DNA of 64,000 nucleotides from Shiella aurantiaca (GTDB taxonomy: Bacteria; Bacteroidota; Bacteroidia; Cytophagales; Cyclobacteriaceae), in the NCBI GenBank assembly GCA_030412945.1, contig JAUHJS010000002.1:604701-668700 (forward strand), in the 5' to 3' direction. The position numbers were made by a program, and so were the translations under genes. Position 1 is the stretch's first letter; each line of letters opens with the position of its first letter. Of this stretch, positions 1 through 8,932 are shown in pieces. The notes below the pieces were generated by a model. It had not been told where the DNA came from. It made no database searches and worked only from the letters and a program-made list of their open reading frames with translations.

Positions 1-2
1 CA

Positions 3-56
3 ATGAGCCTTTGGTATGACGTAGTCAGCGACAAAGTAGATGTGGGTTTGGGATAA
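3..56 (+). CDS. possible 3' end of a gene that starts before the window
   Basis: The first bases read in frame from position 3 as MSLWYDVVSDKVDVGLG and then TAA. The composition looks like the C-terminus of a real protein, but there is too little to name a family. The methionine here is probably internal. The following 70 bases carry only the terminator of the opposite-strand gene. Confidence 0.3.
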   Translation: MSLWYDVVSDKVDVGLG

Positions 57-127
57 TCTATGCAAAGATGAAGAAAATATAGTAAAATTTCCTGAAACGT
101 AAGTTCCGTGCATGATTAAACACAAAA

Positions 128-155
128 AAGACCGATAACAAATGCTATCGGTCTT
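128..155. terminator. hairpin terminator downstream of speA
   Basis: Perfect 10-bp stem AAGACCGATA / TATCGGTCTT with an 8-nt loop. An A-run on the left (T-run on the minus strand) makes it a rho-independent terminator for the minus-strand arginine decarboxylase gene, and possibly also for the gene entering from the left. Confidence 0.75.
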
Positions 156-176
156 CAGTATAGAAAGTCGCAGGTA

Positions 177-1622
177 TTATTTCGACTTTTCCTTCTTTTT
201 TTCTTTTTTATCCTCGTTGGTTTTGTCGCCAATGTTGTAGCCCAAAAGGCGCAACATGCTGTCGCTGTCTTGCTCATTGGCAAATAGTTCCGTAACAATT
301 TCCCCATCTTCATCGCGCGAAATCAAAACGTGCTTAGGCGCAGGAATCAAGCAATGCTGAATACCTCCGTATCCGGCCAATGATTCTTGGTAGGCCCCGG
401 TATGGAAAAAGCCAATGTATTGCGTTTCATCCGGCTCCAATTTTGGCAAGAATACCTCCGAGGTATGCGCTTCCGAATTGTAATAATCCATGCTGTCGCA
501 GGTAAGTCCGCCTAGGTTTACCTTGTGGAAAATGTTGTCCCAGTTATTAACGGCCAGCATAATGTACTTTTGGTTGGTGCCCCAGGCATCGGGCAAATGC
601 GTGATGAATGAACCATCAATCATGTACCACAACTCCTTGTCGTTTTGAAGCTTTTGGTCAATGATGGAGTAAATTACCGCACCGCTTTCACCTACAGTAT
701 AGCTACCAAACTCAGTAAAGATATTCGGAACCGGCACATTGTTTTTCTCGCAAATCCACTGAATGTTTTCAATGATTTGATCGATGATGTATTGGTAGTC
801 GAACTCAAACTGCAAAGAGGTTTTGATAGGGAAGCCTCCGCCAATGTCTACGGTATCCAAATCGGGGCATATTTTCTTAAGCTCACAATACTTGTACATA
901 AAGCGGCTTAACTCACTCCAGTAATAGGCCGTATCTTTTATGCCTGTATTGATAAAGAAGTGGAGCATTTTAAGGGTAGCCTTATCGCTGTGCGCAATGC
1001 GGTTTTTATAGAGGTCGGTAATGTCGTTGTAGCGAATACCCAAGCGCGAGGTGTAAAACTCAAAGTTAGGTTCCTCATCAGCCGCCACACGAATACCAAT
1101 CTGATATTCCCCTTTCACATTTTCTTCATAAAAATCCAGCTCATTGAGGTTATCCAAAATAGGGATACAATTCTCGAAACCATCGTTGATCAGGTCGGTG
1201 ATGTAGCGCATATAGCGCTCTCTTTTAAAGCCGTTACAAATCACATAGGTGTCCTTCTCAATTTTACCTGTGCGGTGCAATTCCCTCACAATGGGAATAT
1301 CGTAGGTCGAGGAGGTTTCGATGTGGATATCATTCTTCAGCGCTTCTTCAGTAATAAAGCTAAAGTGCGAAGACTTAGTGCAGTAACAATAGGTGTAGTG
1401 GCCTTTGTAGTTGTATTTACGTATGCTGTTATTGAACATACGCTTGGCATTCTGTATCTGGTCACTGATCTTGGGCAAATAGGTGAGTTTAAGCGGGGTG
1501 CCATATTGCTTGATGATTTCCATCAAAGGCACATTGTTAAACAGCAACTCATTCTTTTCCACTTTAAACTCTTCGGTAGGGAAATCAAAGGTTTGCTCAA
1601 TCAGATCAATGTAAGTTTTCAT
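177..1622 (-). CDS. speA: arginine decarboxylase, PLP-dependent, biosynthetic type
   Basis: Predicted to decarboxylate arginine to agmatine in the cytoplasm, the first step of polyamine synthesis. The protein has the fold-III decarboxylase layout: an N-terminal barrel with the likely PLP lysine at K83 in YCYCTKSSHF, the glycine-rich phosphate loop VDIGGGFPI near residue 260, and a C-terminal beta domain containing CDSMDYY. At 481 residues it is the short form common in Bacteroidota, not the 630-residue E. coli form. The C-terminus is a lysine/glutamate-rich tail. It is divergent from an arginase/agmatinase-family gene 180 bp away, which fits a shared arginine-polyamine function. Substrate choice (arginine over diaminopimelate or ornithine) is inferred from family resemblance and context. 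Confidence 0.85.
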   Translation of the reverse strand: MKTYIDLIEQTFDFPTEEFKVEKNELLFNNVPLMEIIKQYGTPLKLTYLPKISDQIQNAKRMFNNSIRKYNYKGHYTYCYCTKSSHFSFITEEALKNDIHIETSSTYDIPIVRELHRTGKIEKDTYVICNGFKRERYMRYITDLINDGFENCIPILDNLNELDFYEENVKGEYQIGIRVAADEEPNFEFYTSRLGIRYNDITDLYKNRIAHSDKATLKMLHFFINTGIKDTAYYWSELSRFMYKYCELKKICPDLDTVDIGGGFPIKTSLQFEFDYQYIIDQIIENIQWICEKNNVPVPNIFTEFGSYTVGESGAVIYSIIDQKLQNDKELWYMIDGSFITHLPDAWGTNQKYIMLAVNNWDNIFHKVNLGGLTCDSMDYYNSEAHTSEVFLPKLEPDETQYIGFFHTGAYQESLAGYGGIQHCLIPAPKHVLISRDEDGEIVTELFANEQDSDSMLRLLGYNIGDKTNEDKKEKKKEKSK

Positions 1623-1747
1623 TAGGCGGTAATTGATTTTTTCAAGATGCGAAATTACGCTTTTGTGCGATTAGTTCTAGTGTATCCGTGAGCTATTTAT
1701 TGTACAGCTATTATTGAGGTATTGCCTAGAAATATGCGAAATTCATA

Positions 1748-1755
1748 TAAATTTG
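1748..1755 (+). promoter_or_regulatory. putative -7 box TAAATTTG of the ureohydrolase gene
   Basis: TAAATTTG matches the Bacteroidota -7 consensus TAnnTTTG exactly. A TTG at 1722-1724 lies 23 bp upstream and could be the -33 element. The start codon follows 46 bp downstream. Confidence 0.5.
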
Positions 1756-1801
1756 CATTTTTGCAAAGTTAGAGACAATTAAATTAATGAGATATTAATT
1801 T

Positions 1802-2779
1802 ATGGAAGCGATAAAATTAATTGAGGTAAAATCAGAAATAGCTGCTGGGACGCGTGGGGCTAGCTTGGGCATCGATGCCCTAAAAACAGCCTGCTTGGAT
1901 AAGGGCTCTGATTTCTTCGCTCAATTTGATGCCGAGGAGGTGGAGAACATGAACCATATGATGTTCGAATATGCTGAGGAGGACATAGATAAAACTGCAA
2001 AATATATTGAGGGGGTTTACACCATGGTGAAGCGCGTGAGCCGCACCATTTCTTTTGCTTTGGAAGATGGTACTTTCCCCTTGGTACTGGCCGGAGACCA
2101 CTCTACCGCTGCCGGAACGATAGCCGGAATCAAAAAAGCCTATCCTTTCAAGCGCTTGGGCGTAATCTGGATAGATGCCCATGCCGATTTGCACTCGCCT
2201 TACACTACGCCTTCGGGCAATATGCATGGCATGCCGCTTGCCATGGTGATCAATGAAGATAACCTCAAGTGCAAGCGCAATGAGCTTACGGCCGAAACCA
2301 AGGAAATTTGGAATAAAATCAAAAACATAGGTGTACGCGGACAAAAAATCCGTCCGCAAGATTTGGTGTTCATAGCCGTGCGCGATACAGAGCCTGAAGA
2401 AGATTTCTTGATAAAAAAATACGGCATCAAACACTTTAAAGTGAGCGATTTGCGCGCCAAGGGTATCAAAAAGGTGGTGAAAGAAACCAACACCCACCTG
2501 ATGGAGTGCGACATCATCTACATCTCTTTCGATGTGGATAGCATGGATTCCAATATCTCCGAAGGTACAGGAACGCCTGTGCCTAATGGCCTTACGGTGC
2601 AAGAGGCACTTGAACTCAACTGTGAGCTGATCAAAAACAAAAAAGTGTGCTGCTGGGAGATGGTAGAAGTAAATCCTACTCTCGATAGCATGAACCAGAT
2701 GGCCGAAAACGCTTTTGATATTTTGGAGGCTACCACCCAATGCCTGCTCGATAGAAGCAATGTGCCAGCAAAGGCTTAA
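1802..2779 (+). CDS. arginase/agmatinase family ureohydrolase
   Basis: Binuclear manganese ureohydrolase that removes urea from arginine or agmatine. The metal ligands are visible: AGDHS near residue 98, WIDAHADLHSP near 123, and SFDVDSMD near 243. The family GTGTPV turn follows. The C-terminal EVNPTLD resembles the arginase ENP motif more than the agmatinase ESP-type motif, whereas the neighbouring arginine decarboxylase argues for agmatine as substrate, so the substrate is left open. The usual proline after the last metal motif is serine here (DSMDSN). 325 residues is slightly longer than the family norm, because of an insertion around 170-190. It starts at an ATG behind a good -7 box. Confidence 0.85.
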   Translation: MEAIKLIEVKSEIAAGTRGASLGIDALKTACLDKGSDFFAQFDAEEVENMNHMMFEYAEEDIDKTAKYIEGVYTMVKRVSRTISFALEDGTFPLVLAGDHSTAAGTIAGIKKAYPFKRLGVIWIDAHADLHSPYTTPSGNMHGMPLAMVINEDNLKCKRNELTAETKEIWNKIKNIGVRGQKIRPQDLVFIAVRDTEPEEDFLIKKYGIKHFKVSDLRAKGIKKVVKETNTHLMECDIIYISFDVDSMDSNISEGTGTPVPNGLTVQEALELNCELIKNKKVCCWEMVEVNPTLDSMNQMAENAFDILEATTQCLLDRSNVPAKA

Positions 2780-2802
2780 TGAAACATCACAAGATTGTCA
2801 AC

Positions 2803-2833
2803 AAGCCCAAGCCAGATAGGTTCGGGCTTTTTT
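2803..2833 (+). terminator. terminator after the ureohydrolase gene
   Basis: Stem AAGCCC / GGGCTT with partial inner pairing, followed by a run of six T. It sits between the ureohydrolase and argS on the same strand, so argS probably has its own promoter or depends on readthrough. Confidence 0.6.
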
Positions 2834-2843
2834 AGATACTACC

Positions 2844-4622
2844 ATGAATATTGAAGCGCAGATTCAGCAAGACATAGCCCACGCCCTGAGCGATTTGTAC
2901 CAGTTTGTTCCTGAAACACCCGTGGCACTCCAGCCCACGCGTAAGGAGTTTGAAGGAAGCTATACTTTAGTGGTATTTCCTTATACCCGCCTGAGCAAGC
3001 TAGGGCCGGAGCAAACAGCCGAAGCTATTGGCAATCATTTGTTGGCACATTCTCAGGTGGTGAGTGCCTTTCAGGTGGTGAAAGGATTCTTGAATGTAAG
3101 CATCAAACCCGATTTATGGATGCAGCTTTTATTTTCCATGGGCCAAGAGGCGCATTTTGGTCAGTGGCCAGCCAATGGCAAAAAGGTGATGGTAGAATAT
3201 TCCTCACCCAATACCAATAAGCCGCTTCACTTGGGCCATTTGCGCAATAATTTCCTAGGCTATTCCGTAGCGCAGATTTTAGCGGCCGCAGGTTATGAAG
3301 TGCAAAAAGTAAACCTAGTCAACGACCGCGGTATCCACATCTGCAAATCCATGTGGGCTTATCAGCAATTTGGAGTAGGCGAAACGCCCGAAAGCGCTGG
3401 GATTAAAGGAGACCATTTAGTGGGGAAATATTATGTGCTGTTTGATAAAGAGTATAAAAAGCAGATAGAGCAATTAGTAGCCGAAGGCATGACCGAAGAG
3501 GAGGCTAAAAAGAAGGCGTCAGCTATTGTTCAAGCGCAAGAAATGCTCATAAAATGGGAGCAAAACGACCCGGCCGTGCGAGCACTTTGGGAGAAAATGA
3601 ATGGCTGGGTATTATCCGGTTTTCAGGCTTCCTACCAAACCATGGGTGTGGATTTCGACCACTATTATTATGAATCCAATACCTATTTGCTGGGGAAAGA
3701 TATTGTGGAGGAAGGCTTGCAAAAGGGTGTCTTCTTCAAAAAAGACGATGGCTCGGTTTGGATTGACCTGAGCGCGGAAGGTATGGATCAGAAATTGGTG
3801 CTTCGTTCGGACGGCACTTCTGTATACATCACACAGGATATGGGCACGGCCGAACTCAAATACTCCGATTTTCCTTTTGACCAATCGGTATATGTGGTGG
3901 GCAATGAGCAAGATTACCACTTCAAGGTGCTTTTTGCCATTTTAGAAAAGCTGGGACGCCCCTATGCCAAAGGCATGTATCACTTATCCTACGGCATGGT
4001 AGATTTGCCTTCAGGGAAAATGAAATCGCGCGAAGGTACGGTAGTAGATGCCGATGACCTGATGCAGGAGATGTTCGATACGGCTGAAGCTACTTCACGT
4101 GAGCTAGGCAAGCTGGATGATTTTGATAGTCAGGAAGCCAGAAAGCTCTACCAAATGCTAGGCATGGGCGCGCTGAAATACTTCTTGCTGAAAGTAGATC
4201 CAAAGAAACGCATGTTGTTCAATCCGCAAGAGTCGATTGAATTTCAGGGGAATACGGGGCCATTTATTCAGTATACCCACGCGCGTATTGCCAGCCTGCT
4301 ACGCAAAGCCGAACAAATGCAGCTCAGTGCTTGGCAAGGCGAATCGGTGGCGCTTCACCCCATTGAGCAGGAGCTGATTTATCAAATCAGCCAGTATCCG
4401 GCCAAGGTGCAAGAAGCCGCCCAATCCTATGCGCCTTCTTTGTTGGCCAATTATGTATTTGATCTGGCCAAAGAATACAATCGCTATTATGCCGAAGTGT
4501 CCATATTTAATGAGCTAGATCCACTGACTTTACGCTATCGCCTGGCCCTGTGCAAGCAAGTGGCCGAGGTAATCAAAAAAGCCATGGCTCTGCTGGGGAT
4601 AGAAGTACCGGAGAGAATGTAA
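2844..4622 (+). CDS. argS: arginyl-tRNA synthetase
   Basis: Class I aminoacyl-tRNA synthetase that charges tRNA-Arg. The order of domains is standard: N-terminal ArgRS-specific domain (about 1-85), Rossmann catalytic domain with HLGH at 129-132 (HIGH motif), the KMSKS equivalent KMKSREG at 392-398, and a C-terminal anticodon-binding DALR domain ending in the expected short tail. 592 residues is the normal length. It begins only 10 bp after the terminator of the preceding gene. Placement beside arginine decarboxylase and a ureohydrolase puts arginine use and catabolism together, although argS is not part of that pathway. Nothing in the sequence looks damaged. Confidence 0.97.
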   Translation: MNIEAQIQQDIAHALSDLYQFVPETPVALQPTRKEFEGSYTLVVFPYTRLSKLGPEQTAEAIGNHLLAHSQVVSAFQVVKGFLNVSIKPDLWMQLLFSMGQEAHFGQWPANGKKVMVEYSSPNTNKPLHLGHLRNNFLGYSVAQILAAAGYEVQKVNLVNDRGIHICKSMWAYQQFGVGETPESAGIKGDHLVGKYYVLFDKEYKKQIEQLVAEGMTEEEAKKKASAIVQAQEMLIKWEQNDPAVRALWEKMNGWVLSGFQASYQTMGVDFDHYYYESNTYLLGKDIVEEGLQKGVFFKKDDGSVWIDLSAEGMDQKLVLRSDGTSVYITQDMGTAELKYSDFPFDQSVYVVGNEQDYHFKVLFAILEKLGRPYAKGMYHLSYGMVDLPSGKMKSREGTVVDADDLMQEMFDTAEATSRELGKLDDFDSQEARKLYQMLGMGALKYFLLKVDPKKRMLFNPQESIEFQGNTGPFIQYTHARIASLLRKAEQMQLSAWQGESVALHPIEQELIYQISQYPAKVQEAAQSYAPSLLANYVFDLAKEYNRYYAEVSIFNELDPLTLRYRLALCKQVAEVIKKAMALLGIEVPERM

Positions 4623-4624
4623 AT

Positions 4625-4672
4625 CATACACGCAAAAAGGAGTACCGAGAGGTGCTCCTTTTTGCGTGTATG
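4625..4672 (+). terminator. strong terminator after argS
   Basis: An 18-bp perfect inverted repeat (4625-4642 with 4655-4672), extended by further pairing across the centre, begins 3 bases after the argS stop. The arms contain AAAAAGGAG / CTCCTTTTT. Confidence 0.8.
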
Positions 4673-4713
4673 GGGTTTGTGGAAGTTTGGTATTAGATTT
4701 AAGGGAGGAAAGA

Positions 4714-4737
4714 GTGTCAGGTGAGAACACCTGACAC
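4714..4737. repeat. short palindrome, GTGTCAGGTG / CACCTGACAC
   Basis: Perfect 10-bp arms around AGAA. It lies between two terminators, where no gene needs it. A related palindrome with the same TGTCAGGT core is found at 55756-55781, so this looks like a small dispersed element and not a gene-specific operator. Confidence 0.5.
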
Positions 4738-4757
4738 GGTAGCAAATAGAGATAAAC

Positions 4758-4789
4758 AAAATAGGCTGCCTTTTCAGACAGCCTATTTT
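4758..4789. terminator. terminator of the FtsX-type permease gene
   Basis: Perfect 11-bp stem AAAATAGGCTG / CAGCCTATTTT with a 10-nt loop, directly beside the stop of the minus-strand permease gene. T-runs on both sides allow bidirectional use. Confidence 0.8.
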
Positions 4790-4792
4790 CTC

Positions 4793-7231
4793 TTATTCAC
4801 TCTTCAGGGATTTTACCGGGTTGGCCATAGAGGCCTTGAGCGCTTGAAAACTAATAGTAGCGCTTACCACCAGTAGCACCAGTAGCAGGCCTAGCACATA
4901 AGGGCCGGGCGCAAATCCTATCTGCGAGGTAAAGTTTTGCATCCATTTATTGATAAGCCAGTATGAAAAAGGCACGGCCAGTACAAAACCTATTAGTATC
5001 AGCCACGCAAATTCGCGGTAAATCAGTCCTAATATTCCCCAGATGCTGGAGCCGAGTACTTTTCGTATGCCAATCTCCTTCACCTTGCGCTGCACAATAA
5101 ACAGTACCAAGCCATACACGCCCAGGCAAGAGATAACCATGGCTATGCCTGTAAAGCCTTGTATGATAGTACCAAAGGTTTGGAAACTGGCATATTGGTT
5201 GTCAATCTGCTCATCCAAAAATTGATATTCAAAGGTTTTTTCTGGGAAAATATCCCTCCATTCTTTTTCTAGCTTCGCAAGGGTAGCGGGCACATCTGCA
5301 TTATCAAAGCGTATCGATAATAAAGTGTATTGAGAAGGGTTGATGTCCATTACCAAGGAAGGGATAGCGGTTGTTAATGAGCCCAAGGCAAAATCTTTCA
5401 CCACACCTACAACACGGCCTTCTTTTCCCTCTAAGTTGAGGGTTTTGCCAATTGCTTCTGCTGGACTTCCCCAGTTGAATTCCTTCACAGTCGATTCATT
5501 AATGAGGAATGCTTCGGCTTGGTCGGTGCCAAATTCTTTACTGAAAGTGCGTCCGGCCAGTAGCTCTATACCATAGGTGTTGACAAAATCATAGTCCACA
5601 CTTAAGCTGCCAATAAACTGGCGATCTTCTGTAATCGCTCCTTCAGGAAGCACTCCGCGATAAATCACTCCTAAGCCCGGTGAAGCCGAAGAAAGAGCCG
5701 TAGCATTTACGCCCGCTTGGGCTTCTACCGTTTCTCTAAATCCTTTAAGTCGATTGAAAAAGGCCTGATCGGCACTACCAAAAATCCCATTGATGTTTTG
5801 GCTGAAAAGCGGAATGGTAATTACCTGCTCGCGCTGAAATCCCAAAGGCTGCTTGGCGAGGAAATCCAACTGCTTGATAATCATCAGTGCACTGCAAAGT
5901 AGCACGCTGGCTATGCCCAATTGCACTACCACTAGCGCTTTGCGTAAGCCTTGTCGGCCCGTAGCGGTGTTTTGGTTTTTGATAGAATGCACCGATTCAA
6001 ATTGGCTTACAAAATAAGCCGGATACGAACCCGCCATCAGGGTGATAAGTAACAATAAACCCACTGAAATACCGATAAGTGGCATATCTACCACCTCAGT
6101 AAATACAAGGTGTTTGTCGGTGAGAACATTAAGCAGAGGAAGTGCCGCTTGGAATACAAAGAAAGACAAAACAAAGGCAACAAATGTGAAAAGGAAGCTT
6201 TCGGACAAAAACTGACCAATGAGTTGGGTTTTGTTGGAACCCAATATTTTCCTCAGCCCAATTTCCTTTACGCGCGAAAACGATTGTGCGGTGGAAAGAT
6301 TGATATAATTAATGCAAGCGATGAGCAAAGTCAGTAATCCTACTGCCGAGAAGATATAAATCGTGGTCATTGAATTGGTAGGCCTAGGCTCTTGCAAAAG
6401 AGTAGATTTCAGGTGGATGTCTTTCACGGGCATAAGGGTGAAAACCTGACCAATATTCAAATCGGGCCGCGCGTATTTGGCCAGAAAATCACCCATGTGG
6501 GCATTGATATTATCAGGAGTGGCGCCTTCTTTGAGCAGTACATAGGTAAAAGAATGGCTGATGACAAAATTGATTTCCAGATTTTTACGCATCACTTGAG
6601 CAGCCGCTTCGGTTTCCATATGGTACATATTTTCATAAGGTACCAGCATATTGAAGCGGATATGGGTATTCTCTGGGAAGTTCTTCACTACCGCTACCAC
6701 TTTGAATAAGTGCTTTCCGGCAAATTGTAAGGATTCCCCAACCGGGTTTTGACTGCCAAAATATTTTTGGGCCATTTCCTCGGTAATCACCACCGTGAAG
6801 GGCTCGGTAAGAAGGTTCTGCTTTCTTCCATGGATTACCTCCAATGGAAAGATTTCCGTAAAGGTCGAATCCACAAACATCACGTCATTTTCCTCAAACG
6901 ATTCTGTGCCTTCGCTATCCGAGGGACTAATGGTGATATTGCGCTGATAAACCCTTGCCACTTGCTCTACTTCGGAGAAATAATCTTTCAAAACCGGAGC
7001 GATAGGAGGTGGGGTAGAAGCCAGCTGTAGGCCATTGGGCACATGGTAGCTCATTCGGTGCAAACGATCCACATGTACATGGTGTGTATCATAGCTCAGT
7101 TCGGAGCGCACATAGGTGATGATTAATAAACAGAGACCAATGCCAATGGTGAGCCCAATCAGATTGATGAGGGCGTAGGCCTTGTGCTTCAAGATGTTGC
7201 GCAAGGCTGTTTTGAAGAAATTGCTAAGCAT
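4793..7231 (-). CDS. ABC transporter permease, MacB/FtsX type
   Basis: Large inner-membrane permease of 812 residues with the duplicated layout usual in Bacteroidota. There is an N-terminal membrane helix (about 20-42), a MacB-type periplasmic core (about 50-250), a first FtsX block with helices near 290-430, a second periplasmic core, and a second FtsX block with helices near 680-805. The sequence VKEIGLRKILGSN and the later VKEIGIRKVLGSS are the paired FtsX-domain signatures. Such proteins usually work with a separate ABC ATPase and move lipoproteins, peptides or drugs, or act as mechanotransmitters. No ATPase gene is next to it, so substrate and partner are unknown. Confidence 0.88.
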   Translation of the reverse strand: MLSNFFKTALRNILKHKAYALINLIGLTIGIGLCLLIITYVRSELSYDTHHVHVDRLHRMSYHVPNGLQLASTPPPIAPVLKDYFSEVEQVARVYQRNITISPSDSEGTESFEENDVMFVDSTFTEIFPLEVIHGRKQNLLTEPFTVVITEEMAQKYFGSQNPVGESLQFAGKHLFKVVAVVKNFPENTHIRFNMLVPYENMYHMETEAAAQVMRKNLEINFVISHSFTYVLLKEGATPDNINAHMGDFLAKYARPDLNIGQVFTLMPVKDIHLKSTLLQEPRPTNSMTTIYIFSAVGLLTLLIACINYINLSTAQSFSRVKEIGLRKILGSNKTQLIGQFLSESFLFTFVAFVLSFFVFQAALPLLNVLTDKHLVFTEVVDMPLIGISVGLLLLITLMAGSYPAYFVSQFESVHSIKNQNTATGRQGLRKALVVVQLGIASVLLCSALMIIKQLDFLAKQPLGFQREQVITIPLFSQNINGIFGSADQAFFNRLKGFRETVEAQAGVNATALSSASPGLGVIYRGVLPEGAITEDRQFIGSLSVDYDFVNTYGIELLAGRTFSKEFGTDQAEAFLINESTVKEFNWGSPAEAIGKTLNLEGKEGRVVGVVKDFALGSLTTAIPSLVMDINPSQYTLLSIRFDNADVPATLAKLEKEWRDIFPEKTFEYQFLDEQIDNQYASFQTFGTIIQGFTGIAMVISCLGVYGLVLFIVQRKVKEIGIRKVLGSSIWGILGLIYREFAWLILIGFVLAVPFSYWLINKWMQNFTSQIGFAPGPYVLGLLLVLLVVSATISFQALKASMANPVKSLKSE

Positions 7232-8360
7232 ATGTTGTTTTTGAGTTTGGATGAATATACTTAGCGCTCTAAGAGGAGGTTCAGAAATTTATTTCAATGG
7301 TAAAAAAGGGGGGGGCTGAGCGAAAATTAGGTTGATACTGCCTGAAATGTTTTCTTTTTCTGCCGCGTCTGGTGTTCTCATCTGATACTATCCACTTAAA
7401 TGATCACAGATAAAGTCAAAGTTAATCTCCTTCAAAATGTAAAAGCAGGGGATGGAGAAAGGATAGTTTTCAGGGTAATTGGCCAACTTCCATTTTTCTT
7501 GAATTGGGATGTTATGAATGTAATCCAGTTTCTGATTGAAAAGCTATGAAGAACAGTAAGGCACGGAAAAAGGACTATGATTCCATATTTGATACCTCAT
7601 TGTTGTGCACTCACTTTAAAGCATGCGAGTACCTCAGGGTGTTTAGCCCGCGACCGAACTTAATTTGCTGAGCTGTATACTTTAAGTAATCTCTTTGCAC
7701 ATCAGAAGATTTTATCCCCCCGCTCATTTACCGTATTACATTATATGGTTTTACATAATAATAAAGCTATAGATAAAAGCAAGGGTATGGAAATCAAAAG
7801 TGCTAAACTACCTGTTATTTCCGCTTTGTACTTGGTTTTTGTAAGAAGTTCAATCGTGGTTGCAGCGAAATATGTGTTAAATATTCTTCAATGAAACATC
7901 TTTAAACCATGATCATTCCTCCAAGCTGTGGTTCTGATCTGTCTTATTTGACTTGTTCCACGGTACACATTGCAAACACGCTAAAATGCATGCACCCGGC
8001 ACGGTAGAAACATAGTTATTGTCGCCTTCTTCCAATGTGAAAATAGTTAGGCTGATGCATGATTTCTCAAAGTGGATAAGAGTGGTGAGCCAGAAATTCC
8101 CAATTAATAATTCAAGGTCTTGGTGTTTTTTAGGTTTGATTAACAAGCAAGCTTGGGTCTTGTGATATTGCGTTTTCTTACCTTCTCTCGTTTTAATTTC
8201 ATTGAGATTTTCACCAATCCTTGGCCAACCTTGGCTCGCTTTTGATTTTCATCAATTGAAAACATGAATATATCAAACCAGATGGTTCAGGTATCAACTA
8301 GCCTGTTTCCGCCAAATGTGAATGTCGTTTATTTACAATAACAAAAAAACGTGAATAAAT
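7232..8360. other. 1.1-kb stretch without a convincing gene
   Basis: AT-rich, with a G8 tract near 7308-7316. A 49-codon frame at 7400-7549 (+) and a 77-codon frame at 7913-8146 (-) show no recognisable motif. No transposase remnant, tRNA or clear terminator was seen. It may be decayed sequence or an untranslated region. Confidence 0.5.
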
Positions 8361-8906
8361 ATGAATTTAAGACTCCTAAAAGCAACACAACTCATCGTGT
8401 TATTGGTATTCGTTTTCGGCTGTTCAAAAGAAGGGACTCCAGGTCCACAAGGAGAACAAGGTATTCAAGGCGAACAGGGAGAGAAGGGTGAAACCGGAAC
8501 AGCAAATGTTATCTATTCGGATTGGATAGCAACAGAGTTTACCGAAGAAGTTACTGGTCTTACAAATGCATTCTTTTTGGCTGAAAATATTGAAGTAGAT
8601 ATTAGTAAAGATGTACTTCTTGTTTATGGGAAATTAACTGAAGGAAATATAGATAATGTTTTGCCCTTACCATTTACAAATGTTTTTGTAGGAGAGGCAT
8701 ATTTATTTAATCTGGTTTCAGATAGTAATGAAAATAGGCTTCAAATTATTGGGTTGACAAATGATGGAGCACAGCATGCATTTACATTTTTTGAATTTTA
8801 TCGATATGTCGTAATTCCAGGGGGAGTATCAACTAATGGAAGGCAAATGGGCTTAGATTTTAACAATTATGAGGAAGTAATAGCCTTTTATAATATCCCA
8901 AATTGA
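8361..8906 (+). CDS. collagen-like repeat lipoprotein
   Basis: Secreted lipoprotein with a signal peptide and lipobox (VFVFGC, acylated cysteine about residue 21). A short collagen-like run of Gly-X-Y triplets follows (GTPGPQGEQGIQGEQGEKGE, about residues 25-48), then a roughly 130-residue beta-rich domain with no motif I recognise. Genes of this layout are common in Bacteroidota and presumed surface-exposed; their function is unknown. The triplet block is very short, so it can at most form a small trimeric stalk. Composition is more AT-rich than the housekeeping neighbours. The following monooxygenase gene begins 26 bp after the stop. Confidence 0.7.
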   Translation: MNLRLLKATQLIVLLVFVFGCSKEGTPGPQGEQGIQGEQGEKGETGTANVIYSDWIATEFTEEVTGLTNAFFLAENIEVDISKDVLLVYGKLTEGNIDNVLPLPFTNVFVGEAYLFNLVSDSNENRLQIIGLTNDGAQHAFTFFEFYRYVVIPGGVSTNGRQMGLDFNNYEEVIAFYNIPN

Positions 8907-8932
8907 TTCAATTATTTCAAACAAATAGTTCT

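Noticed and set aside
7400..7549. 49-codon plus-strand frame starting MITDKVKVNLLQNVKAGDG
   Set aside because: Looks protein-like but is short, isolated and matches nothing I know; kept only in the gap description.
7913..8146. 77-codon minus-strand frame in the gap after the permease
   Set aside because: No domain, signal or conserved motif; composition resembles non-coding AT-rich sequence and no promoter-like element was seen.
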